Positions 8,412 to 17,607 are shown, counted from the first letter of the stretch. The stretch is DNA of 63,481 nt from Prevotellaceae bacterium UBA6858 (GCA_002451695.1 DKDC01000016.1:50950-114430); one strand, 5' to 3'. Notes: generated by a model not told the origin, from the letters alone. A program made the numbers and translations.

Positions 8412-9617
8412 ATGAAAATTCTCGTAATCAACTGCGGAAGCTCCTCAATCAAATACAAGCTCTACGACATGGACAGCCGCACCGTTCTCGCCGCCGGCGG
8501 AATGGAGAAGATAGGTCTCGAAACTTCTTTCCTCAAGCTCAAGGCTGCCGACGGGTACAGCAAGCAGATAAAGGTGAAAATAACAAACCACGAGCAGGGA
8601 ATAAACTTCATCCTCGCCCAGCTCACCGACGCCGAACACGGGGCTATCAAGTCGCTTGACGAAATCGACGCAGTGGGCCACCGCATTGTGCACGGCGGAA
8701 AGTTCACCCACAGCGTGGTTGTAACGCCCGAAATCCTCGAGGAGTGGAAGCAGTACAGCGAGCTTGCGCCGCTCCACAACCCCGCCCACCTCAAAGGCTA
8801 CGAGGCAATAAAGCACGAGCTTCCCAATGTGAAGCAGGTGTTTGTGTTCGACACGGCTTTCCACCAGACAATGCCCGATTACGCCTACACCTACGCGCTT
8901 CCGTACGACCTGTGCCAGAAACACAAGATACGCCGCTACGGCTTCCACGGAACTTCCGTGAGATACGTTTCGCGCAAGGCTTGCGAGTTCCTCAACTGGG
9001 ACATGAGCACAAAGAAGCTCGTCATCTGCCACATCGGCAACGGTGCTTCGGTTACGGCGGTTGACTGCGGCAAGGTGGTTGACACCTCAATGGGGCTCAC
9101 CCCTCTCGCAGGACTTGTGATGGGCACGCGCTCGGGCGATGTTGACCCCATGGCAGTGCTTTTCCTCATGGAGCACGAAAACCTTGACATCAAGCAGGTT
9201 TCCGCACTCATAAACAAGCAATCGGGCGTGCTCGGGCTTTCGGGCGTTTCGAGTGATATGCGCGAGCTTGACGATGCCATACATTCCGGCAACAGCCGCG
9301 CCCTGCTCGCACGCAACACGTATTGCTACAGCATACGCAAGTACATCGGGGCATACGCCTTTGCAATGGGCGGTCTCGATGCCATTGTGTTCACCGCCGG
9401 AGTGGGCGAACACCAGCATTCGGTGCGCCGCGACACGCTCAAAGGGCTTGAAAACCTCGGCATAAAGCTCGACAAGGAGAAGAACGACGTAAACTTTGGC
9501 GAAGACGAGGTTATATCCGCAGCCGACAGCAAGGTTACGGTGGCTGTGATAGGCACAGACGAGGAGCTGCTCATCGCCGACGACACCGAAAAGCTCGTAA
9601 AGGGCGAGACTGTGTAA
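8412..9617 (+). CDS. ackA: Acetate kinase
   Basis: AckA transfers phosphate from acetyl phosphate to ADP, completing acetate production. The 401-residue length is normal for the family. The N-terminal NCGSSSIKYKLYD motif and the internal RYGFHGTSVRYVS, HIGNGASV and TGLGEHQ-like FTAGVGEHQH segments of the ASKHA fold are all visible. It follows pta in an operon, and a stem-loop at 9657-9685 lies just downstream. Confidence 0.97.
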   Translation: MKILVINCGSSSIKYKLYDMDSRTVLAAGGMEKIGLETSFLKLKAADGYSKQIKVKITNHEQGINFILAQLTDAEHGAIKSLDEIDAVGHRIVHGGKFTHSVVVTPEILEEWKQYSELAPLHNPAHLKGYEAIKHELPNVKQVFVFDTAFHQTMPDYAYTYALPYDLCQKHKIRRYGFHGTSVRYVSRKACEFLNWDMSTKKLVICHIGNGASVTAVDCGKVVDTSMGLTPLAGLVMGTRSGDVDPMAVLFLMEHENLDIKQVSALINKQSGVLGLSGVSSDMRELDDAIHSGNSRALLARNTYCYSIRKYIGAYAFAMGGLDAIVFTAGVGEHQHSVRRDTLKGLENLGIKLDKEKNDVNFGEDEVISAADSKVTVAVIGTDEELLIADDTEKLVKGETV

Positions 9618-9656
9618 CGCCGCCGCATTTTTCAAAAGCAAAACAAATGTATATGA

Positions 9657-9685
9657 CAAATGGCGCTAAAGTTTTGCGCCATTTG
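9657..9685 (+). terminator. Stem-loop downstream of ackA
   Basis: CAAATGGCGC (9657-9666) pairs perfectly with GCGCCATTTG (9676-9685) around a nine-base loop. The right arm is the same ten-base box found in the dispersed repeats A and B, so this may be a repeat fragment used as a terminator. No strong T-run follows. Confidence 0.45.
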
Positions 9686-9805
9686 CTGTATATGTCGGCG
9701 TATATCATACAGCAGAAGCCGTAGGGGAAATGTAAAGAGGAAGCCTGTTTTTGGTAACAATTTGATCTGTAATAATTTACGTGTATTCCAAAAAATTCAC
9801 AAGTA

Positions 9806-9988
9806 TTTGTTTTCCAACAGGTTGCAAGTGGGCAAAAAAAGGTCTGATGTAGTTTGGATTATATCAGACTTAATTTTTCCTACGTCTGACATAGTTTTTT
9901 CTGTGTCCTATATAGTTTTCGGTTTTTGGGGGAAAGGACGAGCGATTATGGTTTTGCGATAATTGCAGGGGCGTATTGCATACGCCCC
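9806..9988 (+). repeat. Dispersed 21-bp-unit repeat, copy C (full length)
   Basis: A forward copy with leader (TTTGTTTTCC...GGTTGCAAG), GGTCTGATGTAG at 9841-9852, units with cores near 9861, 9883 and 9904, and the palindrome GGGGCGTATTGCATACGCCCC at 9968-9988. It sits between the convergent ends of ackA and topB. Nothing else was recognised in 9686-10081. Confidence 0.8.
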
Positions 9989-10081
9989 ACGGAGGCGCAA
10001 TTCATTAATTTATTGCCACTTGCAAATTCATAACTTTTGCTATGATTTTGATCCAAAGATTGGTATGCCGGTTCGGAGTTA

Positions 10082-12103
10082 TCATTCCAACGGGGCGCGG
10101 AAATTGCAGCCTTCCTTCCAACGCGAGCAGCCCAAGGCGGTTTTGCCGCGTATCACCGTGCCTTTTCCGCACAACGGACAAGCGTCGCCCTCCTTCACCG
10201 CGCTTTTTGGGGGTGCAGACCCTGCGGAACTTTTCCCTTTTGGCTTGCGCTGCGCTGGAGTTTTTGCGGTTTTGGACTTCTGGGGCGCGGCTGTCCACGT
10301 TACGCGCCTCACATTCTGTTCGGCAATCACCGAAGCCACAATTTGGCTCACCATCTTCTTCAGTTCGTCAATGAACTGCGTTGCGGAATATTCGCCGCGC
10401 TCTATCTCGCGCAGCTTCTTCTCCCACTGTCCTGTTAGCTCGGCACTTTTCAACAGGTTCTCGTGAATTGTGGCTATAAGCTCGCGCCCTGTGGCTGTGG
10501 GGAAAATCGACTTGCGCTGCTTGGCGATGTACCTGCGGCGGAAAAGCGTCTCTATTATGGCGGCGCGTGTGGAAGGCCGCCCTATCCCATTCTCCTTCAA
10601 GGCATCGCGCAGGGAGTCGTCCTCAACGCTCTTTCCCGCAGTCTCCATTGCCCGCAGCAAGGTTGCCTCGGTAAACGGCTTTGGCGGCTGGGTGGTCTTT
10701 TTGGCAACAGAGGGTTTGTGCGCGCCGCTCTCGCCTTTCACGAAATCGGGCAGCACCGCCTCGGGAACGTCTTTCCTGCTTTCTTCCTCGTCTTCGTCTT
10801 CGCGCTTTTGCACAGGGAACACGTTGCGCCATCCGGGGTCGAGAATTTGCTTCCCTGTTGCCTTGAACTTCACATCCTCGCAATGCCCGAGTACTGTTGT
10901 TGTGGCAAATATGCAGTCGGGATAAAACGCCGCGATAAAGTGCCGCGCCACGAGATCGTAAACCTTGGCCTCATCGGGGAGGAGCGAATTTGCCGCCACA
11001 CCTGTTGGGATTATGGCGTGGTGGTCTGTAACCTTGGAGGTGTCGAAAAACTTCTTGCTTTTCTTCAACGCCTTTCCGCGCAAGGGCTGCAATATGTCGG
11101 CATACTGCTTGAGCGAATTGAGGATTGCCTTGCATTTGGGAAAGATGTCGTCGGAAAGATATGTGGTGTCAACACGCGGATAGGTGGTAACGTGTTTCTC
11201 GTAAAGGCTTTGCGCAATCTGCAAAGTTTTTTCGGCGGAAAAGGAGAATTTCCTGTTGCATTCCACTTGCAGCGAGGTGAGGTCGAAAAGGCGCGGCGGG
11301 GCTTCCTTGCCCTCCTTGCGCGTTATGCCGTCAACGGTGAAGTCCCTGCCAGTGATTTTGCCAAGAGCCTCGCGGGCTTTGTCCTCATCGCTGTAATTGC
11401 CGCCTGTTGCCGTGAAAACCGCCCCGCGATAGTTGGTGGTGAGAACCCAATAGGGCTGCGGCACAAAGTTGTCTATCTCGTTCTGGCGGTTCACTATCAT
11501 TGCCAGCGTGGGAGTCTGCACCCTGCCGACCGACAGCGGCTGTGCGCCGCGCTCCTGCGAGCCGAACTTCAAGGTGTAAAGCCGTGTGGCGTTCATTCCC
11601 AGAAGCCAGTCGCCTATTGCGCGGCAAAGCCCCGCCTCATAAAGGTTTTTGTATGCCGCCGAGTCTTTTAGCGAACTGAAGCCTTCGCGGATGCTCTCCT
11701 CGGTAAGCGAAGAAATCCACAGGCGTTCAACGCCGCACTTCGCGCCCGACATTTGCAGCACCCACCTTTGAATAAGTTCGCCCTCCTGCCCGGCATCGCC
11801 GCAGTTTATTATTTTGTCAGCCTTTTGGAAAAGCCCCTTTATCACCTTGAACTGCTTTGCCACCCCACGGTCTTTTTTTAGGCGTATGCCGAAGCGCGGC
11901 GGCACCATGGGCAGGGCGGCAAGACTCCACCTGTGCCACGGCTCATAGTAATCCTCGGGGTATTTCAATTCGCAAAGATGGCCGAAAGTCCACGTTACCT
12001 GGTAACCGTTTCCCTCGATATACCCGTCGTGGCGTTCGGTTGCCCCGAGCACCTGTGCTATGTCGCGTGCCACACTCGGCTTTTCAGCTATGCAGACTAT
12101 CAT
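10082..12103 (-). CDS. topB: DNA topoisomerase III
   Basis: A type IA topoisomerase of 673 residues that relaxes and decatenates DNA by single-strand passage. It starts with a Toprim domain (IVCIAEKPSVARDIA, then the acidic DAGQEGELI motif). The catalytic tyrosine lies in TTYPRVDTTYLSDD. The C terminus carries a basic, low-complexity linker and one zinc-ribbon-like segment (CPLCG...GCSRW..GC). The start is three bases after the stop of the ABC ATPase gene, so the two are probably co-transcribed. Such topB genes are core in Bacteroidales, but extra copies also travel on conjugative elements; no other mobility gene is seen here. Confidence 0.95.
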   Translation of the reverse strand: MIVCIAEKPSVARDIAQVLGATERHDGYIEGNGYQVTWTFGHLCELKYPEDYYEPWHRWSLAALPMVPPRFGIRLKKDRGVAKQFKVIKGLFQKADKIINCGDAGQEGELIQRWVLQMSGAKCGVERLWISSLTEESIREGFSSLKDSAAYKNLYEAGLCRAIGDWLLGMNATRLYTLKFGSQERGAQPLSVGRVQTPTLAMIVNRQNEIDNFVPQPYWVLTTNYRGAVFTATGGNYSDEDKAREALGKITGRDFTVDGITRKEGKEAPPRLFDLTSLQVECNRKFSFSAEKTLQIAQSLYEKHVTTYPRVDTTYLSDDIFPKCKAILNSLKQYADILQPLRGKALKKSKKFFDTSKVTDHHAIIPTGVAANSLLPDEAKVYDLVARHFIAAFYPDCIFATTTVLGHCEDVKFKATGKQILDPGWRNVFPVQKREDEDEEESRKDVPEAVLPDFVKGESGAHKPSVAKKTTQPPKPFTEATLLRAMETAGKSVEDDSLRDALKENGIGRPSTRAAIIETLFRRRYIAKQRKSIFPTATGRELIATIHENLLKSAELTGQWEKKLREIERGEYSATQFIDELKKMVSQIVASVIAEQNVRRVTWTAAPQKSKTAKTPAQRKPKGKSSAGSAPPKSAVKEGDACPLCGKGTVIRGKTALGCSRWKEGCNFRAPLE

Positions 12104-12106
12104 TTC

Positions 12107-12898
12107 CTAACTTTCAAGAGATATGGAATAACTCATTTCCTCGCGGTTGAAACCCACTCCCGGCATCTTGAAAAAAACATCGAGCGCACCGGCTGCCGCA
12201 AGTTCCTTCGGGCTTCCGCACACAGGCTTCATGCCACGGCGCATCACCCACAGAATGTCGGCGGCATGGAACGCCGTACCCAAATCGTGGGTCGCAGCCA
12301 CCACCGTCTTGCCGTTTTCCTTGGCGAGGCTTCGCAGCAGCCTGAACGTCTCCAGCTTGCTTTCAAAATCGAGGAACGCCGTAGGCTCGTCAAGCAGCAT
12401 CACCGGCGTTTGCTGGGCAAGCGTCTTGGCTATCATCGCCTTTTGCCGTTCGCCGTCGCTTAGCGAGGAAATACTTCTTGTCCGCATATTTTCAATGCCT
12501 GTCCGCACGAGCGCGTTCCCCACTATCTCACGGTCGGCGGCTGAAAGTTTCCCCATGAAACCAGTATAGGGCATTCTGCCAAGGGATACAAGCTCCTCCA
12601 CAGTCATTTGCGCACTGAAAGCCTGACGTTCCGTAAGCACAATTCCCGCCATTCGCGCCAATTCGCGCCGTGAACACAGGGCGGTGTCCCTCCCAAGCAT
12701 ATATATATGCCCCGAAAGCGGCGGCTGAAGCCCCGCGATTGTGCGCAGGAGCGTTGACTTTCCCGCGCCGTTCATTCCCAAAACGCAAGTGAAAGACCCG
12801 GCAGACAAAGAAGCGGAAAACTCCTTTGTTACGCAAGCCCCGGCGTTACGTCCGTAAGCGGTGGCGATGTTATCAAGCTTTACGGTGTTTTCAATCAC
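12107..12898 (-). CDS. FecE-like ABC transporter ATP-binding protein, GTG start
   Basis: A 263-residue ATPase of the siderophore/heme/B12 importer class. Motifs in order are Walker A GMNGAGKST, a Q-loop region, the signature LSDGERQK, Walker B VMLLDEPTAFLD and the H-loop AATHDL. The open frame extends to 13072, but the upstream residues are not ABC-like and a perfect -7 element (complement at 12903-12911) lies only about five bases from the GTG at 12898. No permease or binding protein gene is adjacent, so the transporter partner must be elsewhere. The transcript would be leaderless or nearly so. Confidence 0.85.
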   Translation of the reverse strand: MIENTVKLDNIATAYGRNAGACVTKEFSASLSAGSFTCVLGMNGAGKSTLLRTIAGLQPPLSGHIYMLGRDTALCSRRELARMAGIVLTERQAFSAQMTVEELVSLGRMPYTGFMGKLSAADREIVGNALVRTGIENMRTRSISSLSDGERQKAMIAKTLAQQTPVMLLDEPTAFLDFESKLETFRLLRSLAKENGKTVVAATHDLGTAFHAADILWVMRRGMKPVCGSPKELAAAGALDVFFKMPGVGFNREEMSYSISLES

Positions 12899-12903
12899 GT
12901 GTG

Positions 12904-12911
12904 CAAAGATA
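12904..12911 (-). promoter_or_regulatory. Promoter -7 element (TATCTTTG) for ABC ATPase-topB
   Basis: On the minus strand TATCTTTG followed by CAC matches TAnnTTTG exactly and ends five bases before the proposed GTG start, so transcription would begin at or next to the start codon. Confidence 0.55.
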
Positions 12912-12961
12912 CGAAGATTTAATCTTTTTGCAGAAAGGGCAGGCAACACGGAAAAATTCAA

Positions 12962-12969
12962 TAACTTTG
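12962..12969 (+). promoter_or_regulatory. Promoter -7 element (TAACTTTG) for the S9 peptidase gene
   Basis: A perfect TAnnTTTG match on the plus strand, 59 bases before the ATG at 13029. It lies inside the upstream extension of the open frame, which supports the downstream ATG as the true start. Confidence 0.55.
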
Positions 12970-13028
12970 CCAACAAGCAATTTGGCAAACATTCGCGTTT
13001 AGGCAGGATTGCGTTAAAGCGTATTAAG

Positions 13029-15290
13029 ATGAAGAGAAAAGTGCAACTCAAACTGTTTTTGCCGGTAATCATTGCACTGCCGGCGTTGTCTGTTTTCGCC
13101 CAAGGTACACTTGAGGACTACAACCGGGCATACCGGGCGCAACGGAAGTTCGGGGCGAGCAATGTTTTTTATGACAATGTAAACGCCACGTGGCTGGCAG
13201 GCGCACCGGCGTTCTGGTATGTGCGCAACACCCCTAACGGACCGAGATATGTTTTGGTGGATGCCGCCGCAAAAAAACGGCAACCGCTTTTCGACCATGC
13301 CGACCTTGCCGGAAAACTTAAGGATGCCGCCGGCGCAGACGTAAGCCCAGACGCAATTCACCTGTACGGATTGCGCACTACAAGCAAAGGGGACACGATT
13401 TGGTTCTCACACTCAGGTAGGAACTGGGAATATCTGCCCGCAAAGAACATACTTAGCGACAAGGGAGAGGTAAGAAGACGGCATTCCGGCGAACAGCCGC
13501 ACTGGATGGTTGTGGACGAAGAAAAAGGCGGCGGGCCTGTACCCTCGCCCGACGGAACAAAGGAGGCGTATATAAAGAACTCCAACGTCTGTGTCAGAGA
13601 CGTGAGCAGCAAAAAGGAAAAACAGCTTAGCATTGACGGCACTGACGGAAACTATTACTCATCGTGGATAAAATGGAGTCCCGACGGCAAGAAAGTGGTG
13701 TCTTGCAAAATCCGCCCCGCGCAGAAAAGATATGTGCATTACGTGGAGTCGTCACCCACAGACCAATTTCAGCCGAAGCTGCACAAACAGGAATACGCCA
13801 AGCCGGGGGATGAGCTGAGGTTCAAAGTGCCGTGCGTGTTCAATGTCGAGACAGGAGAGGCCGTGATACCGTCAACCGAACTTTTCGCCGGGCAGTACGA
13901 TTTGTCCGCCCCCGAATGGAACGGCGACGGAAGCGCAATCACGTTCGAATATAACCAGCGCGGGCACAAGGTGTACCGGGTGCTCGAGCTGTCGTGCAAG
14001 ACGGGAAAGGTGCGCACGCTTATAGAGGAGACTTCCGACAAGTATGTAAACTACACGCGCCGCTTCAGGCACGACACCTCCGACGGCAAGCGCATTATAT
14101 GGATGAGCGAGCGCGACAACTGGAACCATCTTTATATGTACGACCGCGCCAAGGGAAAGCCAATACGCCAGATAACCAAAGGCGAATGGTATGTTAGGGA
14201 GGTTGTTAAGGTTGACGAGGACAACGGCAGGATATATTTCTCCGCCAACGGAGTAAACACGGACGAGGACCCTTACAACATACGCTATTACTGCATTGAC
14301 TTTGACGGAAGCAACATGAAAGACCTCACGCCGTCGAAAGGAAATCACAGAGCCGCATTCTCGCCCGACATGAAATACCTTGTGGACGTTGTGTCATCAC
14401 CGGCCGACGCCCCTGTGGCCACACTCAGAAGCGGCACGGACGGAAAGGAGATAATGCCTTTGGAGAAAGCGGACATCAGCAAACTGGCAGAGAACGGCTG
14501 GCGTGCGCCCGAAGTGTTCGCTGCCCCCGGGCGCGACGGAAAAACAATGATGTGGGGCGTGATACAGCGTCCTTCAAATTTCGACCCGTCAAAGAAATAC
14601 CCGGTGATTGAATACATCTATCAGGGACCGGGCGACCAGTACGTCCCCAAATCGTTCATGGCGTACAACCATTGGCTTGTCCCGATGGCGGAACTCGGCT
14701 TCATCGTGGTTATGGTTGACGGTATGTCAACCTCATTCCGCAGCCGCGAGTTTGAGAGCGTTTGCTACAAAAACCTGAAAGACGCCGGGCTGCCCGACCA
14801 CATTGCATGGCTCAAATGCGCTGCGGCAAAATATCCCGAAATGGACTTGGAGCGCCTCGGCATTTACGGATGCTCCGCAGGAGGGCAGGAGTCGGCAAAC
14901 GCACTGCTGCATTACCCGGATTTCTACAAGGCCGCCTATTCCGCGTGCGGCTGCCACGACAACCGCATGGACAAGATATGGTGGAACGAGCTGTGGATGG
15001 GCTATCCTGTTGACAAAAGCTACGAGGAATGCTCAAACGTGGCAAACGCGCACCTCCTGAAACGCCCGCTAATGCTTGTAGTGGGGGAACTCGATGACAA
15101 CGTTGACCCGGCATCAACCATGCAGTTCGCCAACGCGCTCATCAAGGCGAACAAGCCGTTTGAGCTGGTGGTTCTGCCGGGGGCGCACCACACAATGGGC
15201 GAACGCTATGGCGACCACAAGCGTTACGACTTTTTCGTGAAGCACCTCATGGGCGTGCAGCCGCCGTCGTGGGAGGATATTGAATATTGA
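13029..15290 (+). CDS. Secreted S9 family peptidase (dipeptidyl peptidase IV type)
   Basis: The product has 753 residues with a signal peptide (MKRKVQLKLFLPVIIALPALSVFA) that places it in the periplasm or outer envelope. A DPPIV-like beta-propeller domain (about 60-500, with WSPDGKKV and MSERDNWNHLYMYD repeats) precedes an alpha/beta hydrolase domain. The catalytic triad is Ser616 in YGCSAGGQ, Asp689 in GELDDN and His720 or 721 in PGAHHTMG. The nucleophile motif is GCSAGG instead of the common GWSYGG. It probably removes Xaa-Pro dipeptides from peptides in the gut. The ATG at 13029 is chosen for the signal peptide. Confidence 0.9.
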   Translation: MKRKVQLKLFLPVIIALPALSVFAQGTLEDYNRAYRAQRKFGASNVFYDNVNATWLAGAPAFWYVRNTPNGPRYVLVDAAAKKRQPLFDHADLAGKLKDAAGADVSPDAIHLYGLRTTSKGDTIWFSHSGRNWEYLPAKNILSDKGEVRRRHSGEQPHWMVVDEEKGGGPVPSPDGTKEAYIKNSNVCVRDVSSKKEKQLSIDGTDGNYYSSWIKWSPDGKKVVSCKIRPAQKRYVHYVESSPTDQFQPKLHKQEYAKPGDELRFKVPCVFNVETGEAVIPSTELFAGQYDLSAPEWNGDGSAITFEYNQRGHKVYRVLELSCKTGKVRTLIEETSDKYVNYTRRFRHDTSDGKRIIWMSERDNWNHLYMYDRAKGKPIRQITKGEWYVREVVKVDEDNGRIYFSANGVNTDEDPYNIRYYCIDFDGSNMKDLTPSKGNHRAAFSPDMKYLVDVVSSPADAPVATLRSGTDGKEIMPLEKADISKLAENGWRAPEVFAAPGRDGKTMMWGVIQRPSNFDPSKKYPVIEYIYQGPGDQYVPKSFMAYNHWLVPMAELGFIVVMVDGMSTSFRSREFESVCYKNLKDAGLPDHIAWLKCAAAKYPEMDLERLGIYGCSAGGQESANALLHYPDFYKAAYSACGCHDNRMDKIWWNELWMGYPVDKSYEECSNVANAHLLKRPLMLVVGELDDNVDPASTMQFANALIKANKPFELVVLPGAHHTMGERYGDHKRYDFFVKHLMGVQPPSWEDIEY

Positions 15291-15297
15291 GACCCCC

Positions 15298-15397
15298 AAA
15301 AATTATATCTGAAATAAAAAAAACTATGTCCTATGTAGAAAAAACTACATAGGACATAGAAAAAATTATATCAGACCTAATTTCTGCCACCTGCAAC
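15298..15397 (-). repeat. Dispersed 21-bp-unit repeat, copy D (inverted-unit variant)
   Basis: This reverse copy lies eight bases after the S9 peptidase stop. It contains three 21-bp units. Two neighbouring units are exact reverse complements, giving a perfect hairpin with 15-base arms at 15324-15338 and 15345-15359 and a six-A loop. It lacks the GGGCGTAT palindrome. It may double as the 3' hairpin of the peptidase transcript. Confidence 0.8.
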
Positions 15398-15422
15398 ACA
15401 CAGAAAACCAAACCGTTATCTT

Positions 15423-15430
15423 TAACTTTG
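15423..15430 (+). promoter_or_regulatory. Orphan TAACTTTG promoter-like element
   Basis: A perfect TAnnTTTG-C match on the plus strand, located between two convergent genes, with no convincing plus-strand gene downstream. It could be chance, a remnant, or the promoter of an antisense or small RNA running into the 3' end of the FAD protein gene. Nothing else was recognised in 15431-15661. Confidence 0.25.
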
Positions 15431-15661
15431 CTTTCAGGTTCATTTTATTGAAGCTCAATGTGTTATGCAATTTTTGCAGCATTCGCAGCTTCGCATAGAA
15501 TATGCCTGCGCCCTTATTCGGAAACAGTATGCACGGCATCGGGGGCTTGCCGCATTTTGCCGCCTGGCCGGCAGGATATATGCCGCAGACAAACGCCGCA
15601 AGCCTTTGCTTTCCAATTTATTACTCCAATCAGGGATAGTCCGCCCAGCCTTTACCGCGAC

Positions 15662-17500
15662 CTATTTGGTTTTCGGGTCGATGGTGTAGTTGTAGTTCTG
15701 GTTGTCCGGCACATCCTTCTTCCCGATTCCCTTTTGCATCATCGCTTTCAGTTCGGCGAGGTGGCTGCGGTAAACTCCACGCGGAAGTGTGCCGTACTTT
15801 TTGCACAGACTGGCTGCCATGCCCACAACTTCGCCCTGCATTCCCGTGGTGCGCATCACGCGGGTCGTACCCAAAGCCACGTGGGTAACGCTGATGTTGC
15901 GCCCTGCCATGAAAAGGTTGTTTACATTGCGCGAATAAAGGCATCGGTATGGCACATCGTAGGGCTTCTTCAGCAAACGGTGGTTTGTAGCCGCCTTGAA
16001 CTCGCGCCCGGGAAAGTTTGCATGGTTCAGCGAATCGGGGAAATGCAGGTCTATGCTCCATGTGGTCGCAAACGAGGCGTCTTCGTGGTACACGTTCTTC
16101 AGTATGTCGTCCTCCTTAAGAATATAGTCCCCCATAAGGCGGCGCGACTCCCGCTTGCCGGCAACGTATGCCACCCAGCCCAACTTTCTGTCGGCATACC
16201 TCGCCTTTTGCGCCGAATGGTTTTTGAGCCAGCTCCAGTTTGCGTAAACCGTGAGCATACCGTAATCGCGTATCAGCTCGGCTTGGGTTATTTGGTTGCG
16301 GTTCATGCCGGTTTCCCACGTCCATTCGCCCATCATAACCTGCTCGCAGTTGGAATCGTTGAAGTTCATGCCGTAATTGAACTCGGGAAACTTCTCCTTT
16401 CCCTCAACGGAATACCATTGCACCGAAGCCCCCATCGTGGTTGTGTCGGGAACGTCCGGGGCGTAACGCTCGTGGAACTCACCCTTTCCCTCGCGCCCCA
16501 TTCGCCAGTCAGCCCCGGCAAGAACTCCCACAGTGCCGTCGCCCGTGCAGTCGGCGAAAAGCGGGGCGGAAAGCACCACCTTGTCCCCGCTCTCAATATT
16601 CCGCGCCGACACCGACGATATGTTTTCTCCGCCCTTTGACACGGCGAAAGCGTGATAGCCCGGGAAAAGCGTGATGTTCTTCTCCGCTTTCAGGAAGTCC
16701 TCTTTTTTGGAATCCTCGTAAACGGCCGCCGGTTGTGCGTTGCCGCCCTTTTCCGGCCCAAACTCGCGGATAATCCTGCCAAGCCCCTTGTAAGCCCCCA
16801 TTTCTATGTTTCCGCCCAAATGCACGCGCACCTCCGAGCTGTTGTTCCCGCCCCAAACGGGGCGGTCGTTGACAAGGGCGACTTTCATCCCCAGCCTCGC
16901 GGCGGTGGCTGCGGCGCACATTCCCGCAATTCCCCCGCCCACAACCACAAAATCAAACTTGCGGTAAGACGTGCTGCGGGGATTCAATTTTTCGCGCCAC
17001 TCTTGGGCTGCACCGTTTGGCGGCACGTCTCCCTTGGCGTTTGTAATGTAAACGGCGTCGCAGCGTCCGTCAAACCCGGTCAGATCCCGCAGCACGACAT
17101 TCTGCACGCCGCTTTTCAGCTTCACCTTGCCCACAGGCTGCCACGCCCATGCCGTGCCGGTGTTGCCTGTTACGCCGACGCTTTTCCCGTTCACCGCCAC
17201 GGCGAAAGCCCCCGGCCCTTTGCCGGGACACCACGGCGCGGTCCAGTTGTAGGTGCGCACATACACGGTGTAAGTTCCCGCCTCGCGGATTTCAAACTGC
17301 GTGCTTGCATCCTCCACAGGCGTTCCCATGCCGTGGGCAATAAGATAGGGCGAGTGCATTATGTCCATAAACTGCTGGTCGGTTTTCCAACCGCCCTTGC
17401 TTGCGAACGACTCAGCCTCAAGCAGGATGCTGTCGGCATAAACGCCCGCACACACCGCAAACGCAGCGAACGCCGCAAGAAGATTTCGGATTTGTCTCAT
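15662..17500 (-). CDS. Secreted FAD-dependent oxidoreductase (xanthan lyase-annotated family)
   Basis: The 612-residue protein begins with a signal peptide (cleavage after about residue 22, CAGVYA). Residues 25-150 form a jelly-roll carbohydrate-binding-like domain. The rest is a FAD_oxidored domain: dinucleotide motif VVVGGGIAGMCAAATAARLG, VWGGNNSSEVRV, and the second flavin motif FADCTGDGTVG. Homologues are often annotated as xanthan lyases, but the sequence is a flavoprotein and no lyase motif is seen; the substrate is unknown. It converges on the S9 peptidase gene and has its own promoter. Confidence 0.82.
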   Translation of the reverse strand: MRQIRNLLAAFAAFAVCAGVYADSILLEAESFASKGGWKTDQQFMDIMHSPYLIAHGMGTPVEDASTQFEIREAGTYTVYVRTYNWTAPWCPGKGPGAFAVAVNGKSVGVTGNTGTAWAWQPVGKVKLKSGVQNVVLRDLTGFDGRCDAVYITNAKGDVPPNGAAQEWREKLNPRSTSYRKFDFVVVGGGIAGMCAAATAARLGMKVALVNDRPVWGGNNSSEVRVHLGGNIEMGAYKGLGRIIREFGPEKGGNAQPAAVYEDSKKEDFLKAEKNITLFPGYHAFAVSKGGENISSVSARNIESGDKVVLSAPLFADCTGDGTVGVLAGADWRMGREGKGEFHERYAPDVPDTTTMGASVQWYSVEGKEKFPEFNYGMNFNDSNCEQVMMGEWTWETGMNRNQITQAELIRDYGMLTVYANWSWLKNHSAQKARYADRKLGWVAYVAGKRESRRLMGDYILKEDDILKNVYHEDASFATTWSIDLHFPDSLNHANFPGREFKAATNHRLLKKPYDVPYRCLYSRNVNNLFMAGRNISVTHVALGTTRVMRTTGMQGEVVGMAASLCKKYGTLPRGVYRSHLAELKAMMQKGIGKKDVPDNQNYNYTIDPKTK

Positions 17501-17555
17501 GTCTCAACTTGTGTAAAAACAACCCCGCACCGTTTGGCGCAGAGGGGATATGCTG

Positions 17556-17563
17556 CAAATTTA
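17556..17563 (-). promoter_or_regulatory. Promoter -7 element (TAAATTTG) for the FAD protein gene
   Basis: On the minus strand TAAATTTG followed by CAGC matches TAnnTTTG and lies 55 bases upstream of the start at 17500. Confidence 0.5.
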
Positions 17564-17607
17564 GCATTTTAGCGCATAACGCACATTGCACCACGCACAA
17601 AAACAAA

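Noticed and set aside
9657..9685. Strong intrinsic terminator after ackA
   Set aside because: The stem is perfect but no U-tract follows and the arm is part of the repeat family, so it is listed only with low confidence.
10463..11671. 402-residue plus-strand open frame opposite topB
   Set aside because: It lies fully inside topB in the antisense direction, has no promoter or family motif, and reflects codon bias of the real gene.
14860..14885. Inactive S9 peptidase because GWSYGG reads GCSAGG
   Set aside because: The serine and the spacing to Asp689 and His720/721 are kept, and the residues around the nucleophile vary in this family.
15465..15689. 74-residue plus-strand ORF after the orphan promoter-like element
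   Set aside because: No recognisable family and it runs into the 3' end of the FAD protein gene; only the promoter-like element is recorded.
15458..16639. 393-residue plus-strand open frame opposite the FAD protein gene
   Set aside because: It overlaps the strong FAD-protein coding frame, and its sequence has the His/Arg/Val-rich look of an antisense shadow.
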